64,000 bases of DNA from Symsagittifera roscoffensis (lineage: Eukaryota > Xenacoelomorpha > Acoela > Convolutidae), in contig NC_087065.1 in assembly GCF_963678635.1 (NCBI RefSeq), forward strand, positions 25,441,254 through 25,505,253, written 5' to 3'. Below, one piece after another: positions 8,641 to 19,740 of the stretch. The notes beneath the pieces are model-generated. The model had not been told where the DNA came from and did no database searches. It was given only the letters and a program-made list of their open reading frames with translations. The translations under genes were made by a program, and so were the position numbers. Within the stretch, counting starts at the first letter, position 1, and each line of letters opens with the position of its first letter.

Positions 8641-9545
8641 ATTTTCTTTCGCTGTCCCCAATAAGTAAATACGAAATAACTGAGTCCTTTCTCCCCCTTT
8701 TGGGGACAGCGAAAGAAAATTTTATTGCACTACTATGCAAGTAACTGAAAATTACACTAGGTACCAACGATAGCACTAAGTAAATCGAAAGTAATTAAGG
8801 GTGAGGTTATCCGGTATCCAACGGATAAGATCTAAAAAGATAGATATGAGGTAAAATACCCAAAAACGGGTTATCACCAAGAGTTGATGAGTGGTGAGGT
8901 ATGAGGTCACGAAACTTAAATAATTGCCTGAGAGGGATTTTATGAGGCAGATTTGCGGAAAGAGCAAAATACAGGTTAAACAATCCGAAGGATTATTAAG
9001 TCACATAAAGTTACGCACCCTAAGTCTTCCAATTTTAAACTTGAGAAAAACACAGATTAGCACCGGTGTGTGAAGTGAAAAGTATTCGAGAAGGAAATAG
9101 GTACAAAGATTATCGTTTACAACTTCTATAATCATTTAGAAAAATTTCGAGTTCAGCATTGAACAGTTCACTGTCGAGTTCCGAATGTTCTCTAAAATTA
9201 TCTACTGCCATTCTTAACAATTCATCAGTTGCAGAGGTAGAAGTTTGTTCGGGAGATGGTGAATCCGAATCAATTTGGATCAATTCCGCCGGAGTATTAG
9301 TATTGTCTGCTTCGTGAAACGTGTTGTCTTCTATTTCCAATACAATAGGGTTAGCTGCCGAGCCAGATGTTTCTTGGGGGACACATATAAAATAAAAACT
9401 GTTATCCCAAATTCACAAACTAGTGTCAAGGCACTGTACAAAATGCACTGTACGATGCACTGTACAAAATGTTATTTTAATATTGTTCGAATCACAGAAT
9501 AATTTAAAATCTTGACTTGTAAAGCAAGAAGCGTGGTCTACCCTT
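8641..9545 (-). repeat. Tandem duplication copy 2, hairpin loop inverted
   Basis: The second copy of the ~0.9 kb unit. Its hairpin arms are 8641-8659 and 8702-8725. The 42-nt loop 8660-8701 is the exact reverse complement of loop 7765-7806 in copy 1. Downstream it joins uninterrupted integrase sequence (HGIPYSIRVDHASCF on the minus strand), so this copy is at the original site. Confidence 0.9.
9110..9340 (-). pseudogene. Short acidic C-terminal frame of decayed pol (76 codons), duplicated at 8205-8435
   Basis: The frame reads MEIEDNTFHEADNTNTP and continues rich in Asp/Glu/Ser, with FNAELEIFLNDY near its end. It lies 3' of the integrase core and probably derives from the acidic tail of pol or from the linker after it. 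An identical copy lies at 8205-8435 in the tandem duplication. No catalytic motif is present. It is called a relic because the integrase between it and the core is scrambled (missing the third catalytic Glu region). Confidence 0.45.
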
Positions 9546-9976
9546 ATTGAATACGGTATACCATGTAAAAATATGTAATCCTGTAGAAATTCGATAACTG
9601 TTTTTGCAGAAGTGGAAGACGTAATTTTTGCCAAGGGAAATTTGAAAAATCTATCGATGCAAAGTAAAATATATTTGTTTGGCCCCAATACGAATCCAAA
9701 GGTCCAGCGAAGTCTAAGTTAAGTTCTTCGTTTGGTTCCAATAATGGCGGAAGTTCACTAGTTTGTGAATTTGGGATAACAGTTTTCAAGTTCTTACCCG
9801 CCGATTAAAGTAAGGGTGAAGTGTTTAAAGTACGGGGAATTTGCATTAACCTTCTCCATTTTGTTTTGAAGTGCCTTGACTATCGGGTTCAACAAGGGGT
9901 CATCTTCAGTCAAAAGGGCCACCAGCTTGGCGTTAAAGAGGATGTTCAAGTCCAAGGGTCGATCCGGCAACTTCAA
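9413..9976 (-). pseudogene. Integrase core relic of a Ty3/gypsy element
   Basis: Two overlapping minus-strand frames together give an integrase core. LDFAGPLDSYWG (first catalytic Asp) is in frame 9544-9789. KYILLCIDRFFKFPLAKI and HGIPYSIRVDHASCF (second Asp) are in frame 9413-9688. A frameshift separates them. After NNIKITF the sequence degenerates into a stutter of GCACTGTAC units and an inverted copy of upstream sequence (see findings), and no GLVER-type glutamate motif follows. The HHCC finger was not found; upstream text (KLPDRPLDLNILFNAK, 9794-9976) is the RNase H-integrase linker. The domain is non-functional. Confidence 0.75.
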
Positions 9977-10558
9977 GTTTTCACGGTATTTTTTAACGAG
10001 ATTGGCGTGGTCTGGTAAAAAAGGAAGATCTAAATTTACTGAAATACCGGAAGTAGAGGGATTAATTACAAAATTCTTATTTTCATATTAACAGTCTCTA
10101 CAATTTTTTTATCTACAGGCGAGTTAATTAATCCACAATTAAGAATTAAAGAGTAAAAAAAATGCGGAATTAGAGATAAAGATAATTACTGGGTTCGTGT
10201 TTGAATAATCCGTTGGAATACAATTTGAAGTACAAAATTCCGTTCTATTGTGTTTAGATGAACAAATTGGGAAAATCGAGTTGATTAGTTTTAATAATTA
10301 CGCTATTAAGTGATTCCGTAATTTGGCGTAATCGGAATTTTCCAGATTTGAACCATTGGCTGAGCAGGTAGTTCTTTGTTTCTCCGACGGATTAATTGAT
10401 TTCTTAGTCTTATTAATATTTGCCACTTTAAATTCTTAGTCGTAATGAGAAATTGGGAGGGCTTCTCCAGATGGAATCCTAGAAATAAGATCGGTGAAGC
10501 CCATATCTTTTCCTGCTAGATGTTTGATTGTAAAATTAAAAGGTAATAATCTGTCCAC
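9977..10558 (-). pseudogene. Degenerate RNase H to integrase linker
   Basis: Between the RNase H relic and the integrase relic, no frame is longer than about 65 codons. By position it should encode the end of RNase H and the zinc-binding part of integrase, but several frameshifts and stops intervene and only scattered similarity remains. No independent gene was seen. Confidence 0.4.
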
Positions 10559-11137
10559 TCATCTTGTTAATCTACTATGGTATGTTTTATTTCCCTGATT
10601 TAGTGAGAGGGCAGAAAGTAAAGCTTTGTGATCAGTAATTACTTCAAATTTCGATCCGTAAAGGTAATTTTTGTAATGTTCAACAGCCCATACGACCCCT
10701 AACAATTCGAGTTTGTTTGTAGAATATTTTGACTCATGGGGGTTTAAAAAACGAGAGGCGAAAGAAATTGTTTTCCAGTCATTACCATGGAGTTCTTTGA
10801 GGGAAGCTCCCAAACCATTATTTGACACATCCGTTTTTACTCTAGTCTTGCGTTTTACCTCGAAATGGGTATTCTCTGTAAGATTTACAATTTCTTGTTT
10901 AATTTTCTCAAACGCTTTCGTATGGTCGTCGTTCTATTGGAAAACCGATTTATTATTAAGTAGCGGTCGAAGTGGGCTTCCTAGAGAAGCTAAGTTCGGG
11001 ACAAACTTGATATACTGATTTATAGATCCGAAGAATGATTTTAGTTCTTTCAAATTCTTAGGAATGGGTAAGTCCTTTATTGCTTTCGATTTATCAAATA
11101 AAGGTATAATTCCCGTTTTCGAGATTTTGAATCCCAG
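10559..11137 (-). pseudogene. RNase H relic of pol
   Basis: The minus strand carries the standard Ty3/gypsy RNase H landmarks: DVSNNGLGASL (first Asp), SFASRFLNPHESKYSTNKLELLGVVWAVEHYKNYLYG split across one frame (Glu in KLELLGVVWA) and VITDHKALLSAL (Asp). The preceding 10830-11137 stretch holds the RT-RH connection (e.g. FFGSINQYIKF, LRPLLNNK), interrupted by an in-frame stop near 10935. It is continuous with the RT relic at 11138-11557. Confidence 0.8.
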
Positions 11138-11873
11138 TCATTCAATTTCTCTTTGAAAGAATTTGCATTTCAACCATTTGATCGTGAAGTTATATTCGTC
11201 CAACGTCGATAAATTTTTTAACACAATGTTCTTGTGGTCTAAAAAGGTTCCTTTGGAAGCAATTAAAATGTCGTCTAGGTAAAAATTAGTAAAAGGGATA
11301 GAAGCTAACATTGAATCCATTACTCTTTGAAATTCGTTAGGCATATCACCTAGTCCGTATAAGCCGGTTAAAAATTGGTAAGTACCCGTAATATCGCCGC
11401 ACACTATACTAAAATTACCTTGAGAGCTAGTAACTTTGTCTAATGAAAGTTGATTGTATGCATTTTTTAGGTCTAAATTAGTAAACCACACTTCTCCAAC
11501 GGAATCATTTGCAATTTGCGCCGCGACATTGTCTAACAGTTCGTGGATATTCGGCATTTGGTATTTTTTTGTAGATTTGTTTATTTATAAACTTTGAATC
11601 TTGAGCTAACTTGATGGATTTGTCTTTTTTGCAAGTAATGACTATTGGACTGATAAAACGATCTTCGTCACAATTTTCTAGTTTCTTAATATGTCCCTCG
11701 TCTTTTAATCTGTTGAGTTCTGTCTTAACTGAACCCAGTAAGTGTAGGGGGACTCGTCTTCCTTTTAATTGGATCGGCTTTAGGGGTTCGTGAAAATGGG
11801 TGATTTTCGTCTGGTTTTTAATTTTTCGAATCCGAAGGAATACGTTTTTAAATGTTTTTGATATGTTTAGCAT
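11138..11873 (-). pseudogene. Reverse transcriptase relic of pol
   Basis: Two frames, 11505-11873 and 11138-11557, join by a frameshift near 11540. The first carries the N-terminal RT region (RRVPLHLLGSVKTELNRLKDEGHI, then SPIVITCKKD). The second carries TNLDLKNAYNQLSL (first catalytic Asp), LTGLYGLGDMPNEFQRVMD and the YLDD box (FTNFYLDDILIASKG). It is clearly Ty3/gypsy RT, closest in feel to Mag / K02A2.6-type elements. At least one frameshift and a terminal stop make it inactive. It lies downstream of the protease relic in the usual gag-PR-RT-RH-IN order. Confidence 0.9.
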
Positions 11874-11930
11874 TTCCCTATCGTTGTCGGATTGAGAGAT
11901 AGAATTTATTGACTTACACTGCTTGTGCGT

Positions 11931-12635
11931 CTAGAAATGCGGAAAGAACTTCTGTGAGACTTCAATCCCCACCTTCGGCAGATTGTCATTTCCTATGATA
12001 TTTCTCTCGTGTCCCTCGGTCAAGAAGAAATGACAGTCGTTGTGTGACCAACCGTTTGAGAAGATCGGAAGTATCACCTTTCCAGAAATATTTATAGCGT
12101 TTTCAGTGAATCCACAGTAAAGGTCCTTGGTTGCTTTGTCCACCGGATAGATTTTCAAGTAAGGGTCTCTTAGTTTCAATTCTTGTATCACGTTTTTCTT
12201 GAAGAAGCTGACCGGGCTAGCTGAATCCACTTGTATATTTAAGATTACTTGATTTTCTTTTCCGAGGCCAATTTTCAATAATTTCTTCAATTCTTTTCCG
12301 TCTTCGTCAAAAATCGTAGTTACATTTAATACAGAATAATCGTCGTTTTCGCTTTGTCCAGATACTGACCATGCGTTTATGACGCCACAACATTCTCTAT
12401 CTACATGGTCTTTGTTTACATCCGGAATATCCGACGGATTAAAATCTGTATCATCTACAATTTGACTATTTACAAAGTTTACATTTTTACGACGGGATCT
12501 ACAAAGTCTGATAAAGTTACCTTTGTATATACAAGAACTACAGGTAGTGTCCTTTGCTGGGCAAACTGCTAGGTGACCTTTTGAGAAGGTTCCGCCGCAC
12601 TTCATACAGTTGTTGCTTTTTTAATATTGACAGTT
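11931..12635 (-). pseudogene. Zinc knuckles and aspartic protease relic
   Basis: The frame begins near a double zinc knuckle: CMKCGGTFSKGHLAVCPA, then CSSCIYKGNFIRLCRS. The second knuckle has Asn where His is expected (KGNF for KGHF). About 120 residues on is the retropepsin-like site VDSASPVSFF (DSA in place of DTG/DSG) and, near the end, IIGNDNLPKVGIEV, matching the ILGxDLLPKxG end of Mag-type proteases. The mutated knuckle and the missing fusion to gag and RT indicate decay. Confidence 0.8.
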
Positions 12636-12650
12636 GGCTCTCTTTCTACG

Positions 12651-13445
12651 TTAAAATGGCTGTACGGATGATCCGTTTGATTTAAAATTGTTTGTGTGTT
12701 TTAGGTGGTTCAAATTTTTCTCTTCATCGATGAGTGCTACGTTTAGTGCTTCTCGTGGGGGAAGAGTTTCTGTTAGTAGTTTCCTTTGGATATCGTGGTT
12801 TTTCATGTTGTTTATGAAAATGTCTCGAATCCACTCTTCTTCTCCTGCGGCTATGTCGCACTTTTTAGCCATTTCTGCTAAAGCACCCCAAAATTGTTCT
12901 AGCGATTCTCTATCCCGTTGTTTTAGGTTTAGCAGTTTGTGTCGTTCGAATGTGACGTTTGTCTTTCTTATGAAGGCGATTGCTAGAAAGTCCCAAAATT
13001 CTTTAAAAGAGATTTGTAGGATTTTCTCCTTAGTAGGTTTTTGTCCGAAGATCCTTTTTCCTTCGTTTCCCAATGCGAGGTATAGGACTGATCGTAGTTT
13101 TTTATCTGCTTCTTCTAGTCGCATTCCATTGAGTTTCTTGGTTTCGGATTTAATGGAGGCTGATTCCTCTTCATCGTATCGTCTTTGTTCTTGGGTGTTT
13201 CGGTCCATTTTCGACTGTCTTTGGTCATCTGTTTCACCGTCCATCGGATTTTCCAAATTTGGAGGTTAAGGATGATGTCTCTCCGAAGGATTTAGTAAGT
13301 TTTGTATGTCTATAATCTCTTTAGCGATTATAGCTAAGTGAAACAGGTCGCTCCAATCTTCTCCGGGAATTGGGGGATCTACGGTATGGTTTTGCCAAAA
13401 TGAAGGTATTCCTCTCACGTTAGATTCGTTATTTGACTGCGCCAT
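12651..13445 (-). pseudogene. gag: gag relic with one in-frame stop
   Basis: The ATG at 13445 opens MAQSNNESNVRGIPSFWQNH and a DWSDLFHLAII helix, typical of Mag-type gag. A single in-frame TAA at 13268-13266 breaks it, and the same frame then continues for 201 codons to 12651. The capsid-like part includes FWDFLAIAFI, RESLEQFWGALAEMAKKCD and WIRDIFINNMKNHDIQRKLL, the retroelement gag signature. It ends before the zinc knuckles by a frameshift. The order gag, knuckle, protease, RT, RNase H, integrase confirms a right-to-left element. Confidence 0.85.
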
Positions 13446-13716
13446 GATAAAATTTTACTTTGTTGTAGCTAATTCTAATTTAAAACTATTAAAAAGAATA
13501 AAGAATTAAAGTGAATTAGTCTGAAAGTTAAAACATTAAAAGGTGAGAGATCATTCTCTCCGCCGGAGAGAATGGCAAGTGAAGTTCATAAAAGAGTGAA
13601 CTGTTATCTAATTAAGGTAATTAAGACTTGCAATAAATGCAAAATAAGATCTGAATCACAACAGAGAATAACTAAACTACAGAAAAAACCAGCTGAAGTT
13701 CAATGATCTTCAGAAA
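13446..13716 (-). other. Leader between right LTR and gag
   Basis: About 270 bases of untranslated leader. The expected primer-binding site just inside the LTR (13716 downward) does not start with TGG; the nearest TGG is at ~13690. This leaves the primer undefined. A short palindrome (CATTCTCTCCGCCGGAGAGAATG) lies at 13552-13574. Confidence 0.5.
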
Positions 13717-13994
13717 TGAGTTATAGCCAGAGGTAGCTCTCTCCTAGAGTAGTTTCAGATAAGGTACAACGTCTGTTCGTCACGCTATCTTATTTTCGGC
13801 CGGATAGATTCGTGCAACTTCTTAGTCTAATCCCAATCTTAATCTTACTCTTATATCTCCTAGTCTCAATAGATCTTGTGTATACTGGTATTTGCGAGTT
13901 AGTCTTGGAGCTTGTCCAAAAGGAGAACAACTGTATTCTAAGATTTATTCAAATTGTTCCGGTGCTGAAACTACAAGTAGTTTCAGCACTTACA
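13717..13994 (-). repeat. LTR-like repeat, right copy (5' LTR of decayed Mag-like element)
   Basis: The counterpart of 6560-6859, with the same TGAGTTAT start and CACTTACA end on the plus strand. It lies directly upstream of gag for a minus-strand element, so it is read as the 5' LTR. It differs from the left copy by many substitutions and a ~20 bp length difference. If they are a pair, the insertion is very old; alternatively the left copy comes from another insertion. Confidence 0.75.
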
Positions 13995-15057
13995 AATTTT
14001 GAAATGCTCAAAGTTTTCAGAGTAACTTTCATCAAATCTGAAAAAACCGTGATCGACAAAAACCAGATGGGCAATTAAAGATTTTTCGATGCTTTTTATA
14101 ATCATTAGGAGGACGTAAATGAAATTAAAGCCTCTTAGATCTTCTCATCACAAAGAATTGTAGAAGAAGTGGATTCGCAGCACAAGCGCGTCTCTTAAGA
14201 ACTCATCGGTCAGACAAATTAGCGGACGCTTTTGGGGACATCACGGTTTCTTCAGTGGGGAAATTTAAAAATAGGTGTCGAATAACTCTTGTTGATTGTT
14301 CGTTGAATAAGTTGGAGACGTGAATCATTTCGTTTTATGGTGATTTTTCTATTCGTTTTACAGCGCTGACACTGACTGAAGATTCCGTTGATTGAAACCC
14401 ATGCGAGAACACAAATTTATAAATACGCAGTTTGGCAGCACTGGATGAAGGAGTATATGTTTTCTTCGGATAATTGCAAGCAGATTCGAATCCTGGTTTG
14501 AAGGCTAGTGTCCTTTTTTGGTTGGTTGATCCCGCCAGCCCTTGGAGGGATCAACACTGCCTTTCAGCTCAAATAACCATCTTTTTTCAGGCTATTATAT
14601 AGACTGCCCGTTGATCTCGCTCAAGTTCTCGCCTTTCTTGTAAGTGTAGACGTCGATAGTCAAATGGAAGCGAGCCTAAATACTGTATACGCGCAGGATA
14701 CTAAAGTTTCTAGAGCGATATCATGAACAAAAACAACTGGCGTCAGATATTCCACTCTATCCAAGTTGTACTGGTTAAGTATCTTGAATGCGAGACCCGT
14801 GCAACTACTGCCGATTTGCGCAGTATTTGGGTTTTCCCCGAAGTCTCTCCAAAGGGTTGCTATTTCAAATTAATCATTTTAGTTCATAAAACGACGACGT
14901 TGGCCTACCTTGATTGATAGACTTTCTTCTGTCAAAACTTTTAACTTTGAGACAAGAGTTTAATTTTTGGCGCCGTAGCAGATGAACAGACGACAAGTCG
15001 TGGAAAGTGACATCTGGTGTTTAGCGAATAGTTGTGTAAATATAATCAAAATTCGGC
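13995..15057. other. Non-coding; small hairpin, no gene seen
   Basis: About 1 kb with only chance-length frames. Positions 14005-14080 resemble 7225-7290 inside the decayed element. A hairpin with GTTGATCC / GGATCAAC arms lies at about 14527-14557. Composition is less AT-rich than the regions that follow. Confidence 0.4.
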
Positions 15058-15804
15058 CCCATAACGGGGCCTAGGAAATTAGACGAAAAGCAAATTAGGC
15101 GTGACCAACAAAAACGAATTTAGACGTCGATGCAAAATTACAAATATGGGCAATTAGACGTAATCGTATTGTTCGTGACTGAAATTTGTTTACCGACTAC
15201 AATTACTTTAGTTCAGTTTTCTTAAATGCAAATCAACTTTTCACATGCCGCAATTTTCACATTCCGCTTTTTTCACATGCCGATTTTTTTCACATTTTTC
15301 CGATCTTCAGTGTATATTTCCAGAAGATTGGTGTTAACTTCAAATCAATTATGATGACACTAATTTTTATGAATTAACTTAGATGTGACCCAAAAAAAAT
15401 GATTTTAGACGTCGATGAAAACTACAAACATGGAAATTTAGACTTGAATGTACTGTTAACGTGTGTGAAAATTGTTTGTTGACTAAAATTAATTTTCGTT
15501 CGAACTTTATTAAATTCGAATCAGTTTTTCACATGTCGCAATTGTATAACTTATGCATTTCTAAAATGTTTTATAATCTTGAAATTAACATTTTATAAAT
15601 CAATTGAGATAAATATTTTGATATGCAATGGGATCATATAATATTTTTGTAATTATTAAAACTTGTTTTAAGCAATAAGTTTTGTTAGCCTTTTGCTTTA
15701 AATCCGTCTAAAATGCTAGTTTTGCAAAGATAATTTAACGTCTAAGTTCGTTTTTGTTGGGCAAGTCTAATTTGCTTACCGTCCAATTTCCTAGGCCCCC
15801 CATA
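15058..15804. mobile_element. DNA transposon/MITE with ~60 bp terminal inverted repeats
   Basis: The left end (15066-15126) reads GGGGCCTAGGAAATTAGACG and continues through ACCAACAAAAACGAATTTAG. The right end (to ~15797) is its reverse complement with a few mismatches. The flanks repeat CCATAAC on both sides, a 7-8 bp target-site duplication that would fit hAT-like insertion. No transposase frame; internal sequence is AT-rich. A related interior copy lies at 37741-38190 and a lone terminal repeat at about 32506-32550. Confidence 0.8.
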
Positions 15805-16239
15805 ACATATCATAGGTTGCGCTCCCCGTGCGTCGAAACATCGCGCCGATAAGCGTCAAAAATTTTTGTAAACAGTTTGAGCCTTGATATTCACAAGCAC
15901 GCAGCACATCAGCCGGATTGTGATATACCAACTAAAACCTATTAAGTTCGCTAGTGAAAACGTCTTGTATCCAAAAAAACTATTGCATTCTCAAAGAAGA
16001 GCAAACTGTTGCTGATGAATGATTTTCCCTGTAGACCAGTTGTCGCCTTACGCTGAAAGACGCCTGAATTGACAAAATTATGGTTTTAAAGCAGTTAAAT
16101 TTTAAAATGTTTTTGACTAAAATGTTCGAGTTACTTTTTAACTTCAGCTTTTTTGAATAGAGTTTTGTGGATAGCTCAGAAAATAACATATTTTAAATTT
16201 TTTTTTTTACAATTTTACGTTTTTTACAAATTTTTTAAT

Positions 16240-19200
16240 ACAAGCCAAAGAAACCTCATTTTAACGAAAACAATGTCTGTGCTGCAAATGCAACGTTCAA
16301 TTTTGAAAACTTTGATATTTGCTTAAGTTTTCTCGTTATGATCAAAAGATGAATGTAATCCATTATTCCCGGATTGACCTCCGTACACCGAAAATCAAGT
16401 GTATGGAAAAATGCTTGTGATACAACTTTCGTGCAATTTCAAAAAATGGTTGAAAAAAGATATAAACTAATTTCTGTGGCTGTTTGATTCTAATAAAACA
16501 GTCTGGTGATAAAAACCGAGGCTTTTGTTTTTTGAAAAAAAACCGCTTGTCATACAATTCCCATATATAGAACTGGCGATCCAAAAATTTCTCCAAGTAA
16601 TTTCGAAATTGAACCAAAATTTTTCTTTTGATTTTGTTTGAACGTCAAATCGAATTTTGTAGTCAAACAAACATTTTCAGTTTTTTTTCGTGAACATAAC
16701 GTAGAACTGGATACACTAATATTGTATTTTTTTCTTTTTCGCATTATAATTTTTTTTAAAAGGGATAAGACTCCTATTTCCTTTGTATGACATGTTTATC
16801 TTTGCCTTGATCAATGTCTGATAATTTAAAAATTCAAATTTTAATCATAATCATCTTTGAAAATCTTGCCAACATTTATAAGATAGATGTTTTTGGTATA
16901 TTGTTTGTGTAAGCAATACTGTTATACAAATCAGGTCGTTTCCAAGGCATTGTAAATGCAAGACTGTCAAATTCAAGGCATTGTAAATGGATACACTATT
17001 GTTAGAATTTTTTTGTTTTTGTTTAAAATTTTTTAAAAACTCTGAAAACTCATGATGAGTTTTCAGATTTTTGTCAATCAAGTGCATTTAAGTACGAATA
17101 TAGTACTTAAATGCAGGAAATGATAACTCAAGTCATGACTGAAAGCTGTTATGAATTTTTTTCTAATGGTGAAAAATCTCTAAATAAGGTAACTCGGGAA
17201 GAAAGTGAGTTTTAATCAGTTTTTATAAGTGTTGGTCAATTCACTGAGAATCTCAGCAAATCTGGATGCTCAAAAATTGTTAAGCAGACATGTTTTTTCA
17301 AAATGCGTTCTAGTTTTTTTGCTTGGCATGATTATGTATGCCTGGATCAATGTCTGATAAATTAAAATTTCAATTTTTAAAATTAATGGCAATACTGTTA
17401 TACTGTTATACAAATCAGGTCGTTTCCAAGGCATTGTAAATGCTAGACGGTCAAACCTTTGGTGACTCTAGATTTGAGTAAACCATGGTTTTTGTTTTGT
17501 TTTGTGTTCGGTCATGAACACATCCCAAAATTTTTGAGGAAACTTTTTTAAATCCCTTTTTTTGGTTTATGGGAAATGGCTAGTCATACAGTTACCATAT
17601 ATGAAAAACCACTAATCACAGACCTTTCATGCAGTTTTCTGTACTTCTGGAAATCCATGAAAACTGTACATTTAGCATTTTTTTATGTATATGAAACTTG
17701 TATGATTGGCGTTTTTCGTCAACCCGGGCATGCAGCAATTATTCACTTAAATCAGTTATGTGCTCAAAAAAGCCTTTGGCCCAAAAGCCAGAGAAACATG
17801 TTTGTAACCTAAAATTACAATCCGTTTCTAGAAACAAGGTGACTCGACTTGAAACCACATAGAGAAAGCGAACACCATAAAAAACAATGGTGCTTTTTGC
17901 TTTGTAGTTTTCAGCATGATTTTGAATACTTTCAGATGAGTGAACGCAAAACTTGCCTCATCTCAATTTCAATAACGAATATAATACTTAAATGCAGGAA
18001 ATGATAACTCAAGTCATGACTGAAAGCTGTTATGAATTTTTTTCTAATGGTTAAAAATCTCTAAATAAGGTAACTCGGGAAGAAAATGAGTTTTAATCAG
18101 TTTTTATAACTGTTGGTCAATTCACTGAGAATCTTAGCCAATCTGGATGCTCAAAAAATTGTTAAGCAGACATGTTTTTTTTCAAAATGCGTGCTGGAAC
18201 TGTTCCTCAAAGACTCAAACTGAATCAAGGCAATTTTACTCGTTTTTTCATTTTATCTAATTTTATTGAAAACAATGTCTGTGTTGCAAATGCAACGTTC
18301 AATTTTGAAAGTTTTGATATTTGTTTGAAGTTTTCACGTTAAGATCATAACATGAAATTAAATCATTATGCTCGGATTGACCTCCGTACACATCACGTAT
18401 ATGTAAAAATGCTTGTGATGTATTTTTCGTGCAGTTTCAAAAAATGGTCAAAAAAGGTATAAACTAATTTCTGTGGCTGTTTAATTCTAAAAAAAAACAG
18501 TCTGGTGACAAAAACCGAGTCTTTTGTTTTTTGAAAAAAAAACGCTTATCATACAATTCTCATATATTGAAATGACGACACAAAATTTCTCCAAGAAATT
18601 TCAAAGTTGAATCAAAATTTCTCTTATCATATTTTTTGAACGGCAAATCGACTTTTCAAACATTTATTTTCATGTTTTTCGTGTGCATAACGCACTCCTA
18701 GATACACTAACATTGTTTTTTTTCTTTTTCGTCTAATAATTTTGGTTAAAGTCGGATAGAACTCCTACTTTTTTTGTATGTTTATCTATGACTTGATCAA
18801 GGTCTGATAATTTTAAAATTAAAATTTAAAAATACTCATCGTTGAAAGTTTACGCCAAAAGTTTGATAATTTCGTTATATTATTTATGAAGACAGATTTA
18901 AGCTATTTCAGGCCGTATCAAGTGCCTTTTTAATGCGATGAGACGGTCAATCCTTCCTTTACCGTGCGATTGAGTGACCAAGATTTTTTTCACTTGTGTT
19001 CGGTTACGAACACAACCAAAAAAATTTGAGAATTTAAATTGTGAAAAATAATTGTTTTTGGTTTATGGAAAATTGCTACTCATATAGTTTCCATAAATGA
19101 AAAATCACAAATCATAGACCTTTCATGCAATTTTCTGTGCTAATGAAATTGCATGAAAAATGTATGATTGGCGTTTTTCCATATATGAAGTTTGTGTGAT

Positions 19201-19740
19201 TAGCGTTTTTCTTCAACCAGTCCTAGAATACACTATTGTTGGATTTTTTTTTGTTTAATAATTTTTCAAAAACTCTGAAAACTCCTAGTTCTTTTGCTTG
19301 CCATGATTATGTATGCCTGGATCAATGTCTGATAAATTAAAATTTCAAATTTTAAAATTAATCATCGATGAAAAATCATCGTTGCCAAAATTTAAAAGTT
19401 TGCTGCTCTCGTTAGATCATTTGTGAAAGACAGACTTAAGACAACTCAGGTAAATGCCAGACCGTCCAACATTTGGTGCTTTGAGTTCACCAAGGTCGGT
19501 GTCACTTGCGTTTGGTTACCTAAAATTTTTCAGAAATTAAGTTTAGAAAACAATTTAGAGAACTTTTTGGTTTATGGAAAAGTACTTTTCATACAATTAG
19601 TTTTAATATATGGATACAAAAAGATTTTTTTTCCAAGAATTTTCTGTACGTTTTGAATTGTATTGTCAAAAGTTTTTCATATATGGAAACTGTATGATAA
19701 GAAGTTTTGGTCAACCCGGGTGATCTATTGTACTGGACTA
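16240..19740. repeat. Complex of duplicated AT-rich non-coding segments
   Basis: Several blocks recur in this stretch. 16269-16400 matches 18272-18400 (about 2 kb offset). 17100-17285 matches 17980-18170. 17330-17380 matches 19290-19345. Blocks around 16500-16720 recur at 18490-18700. Stretches with CATATATG-type palindromes recur between them. No frame above ~85 codons and no recognisable domain. It looks like overlapping tandem and interspersed duplication of an older non-coding element. Confidence 0.7.

Noticed and set aside
12688-13269. 193-codon plus-strand ORF
   Set aside because: Antisense of the gag relic, whose minus-strand frame has clear capsid motifs; Ser-rich shadow text.
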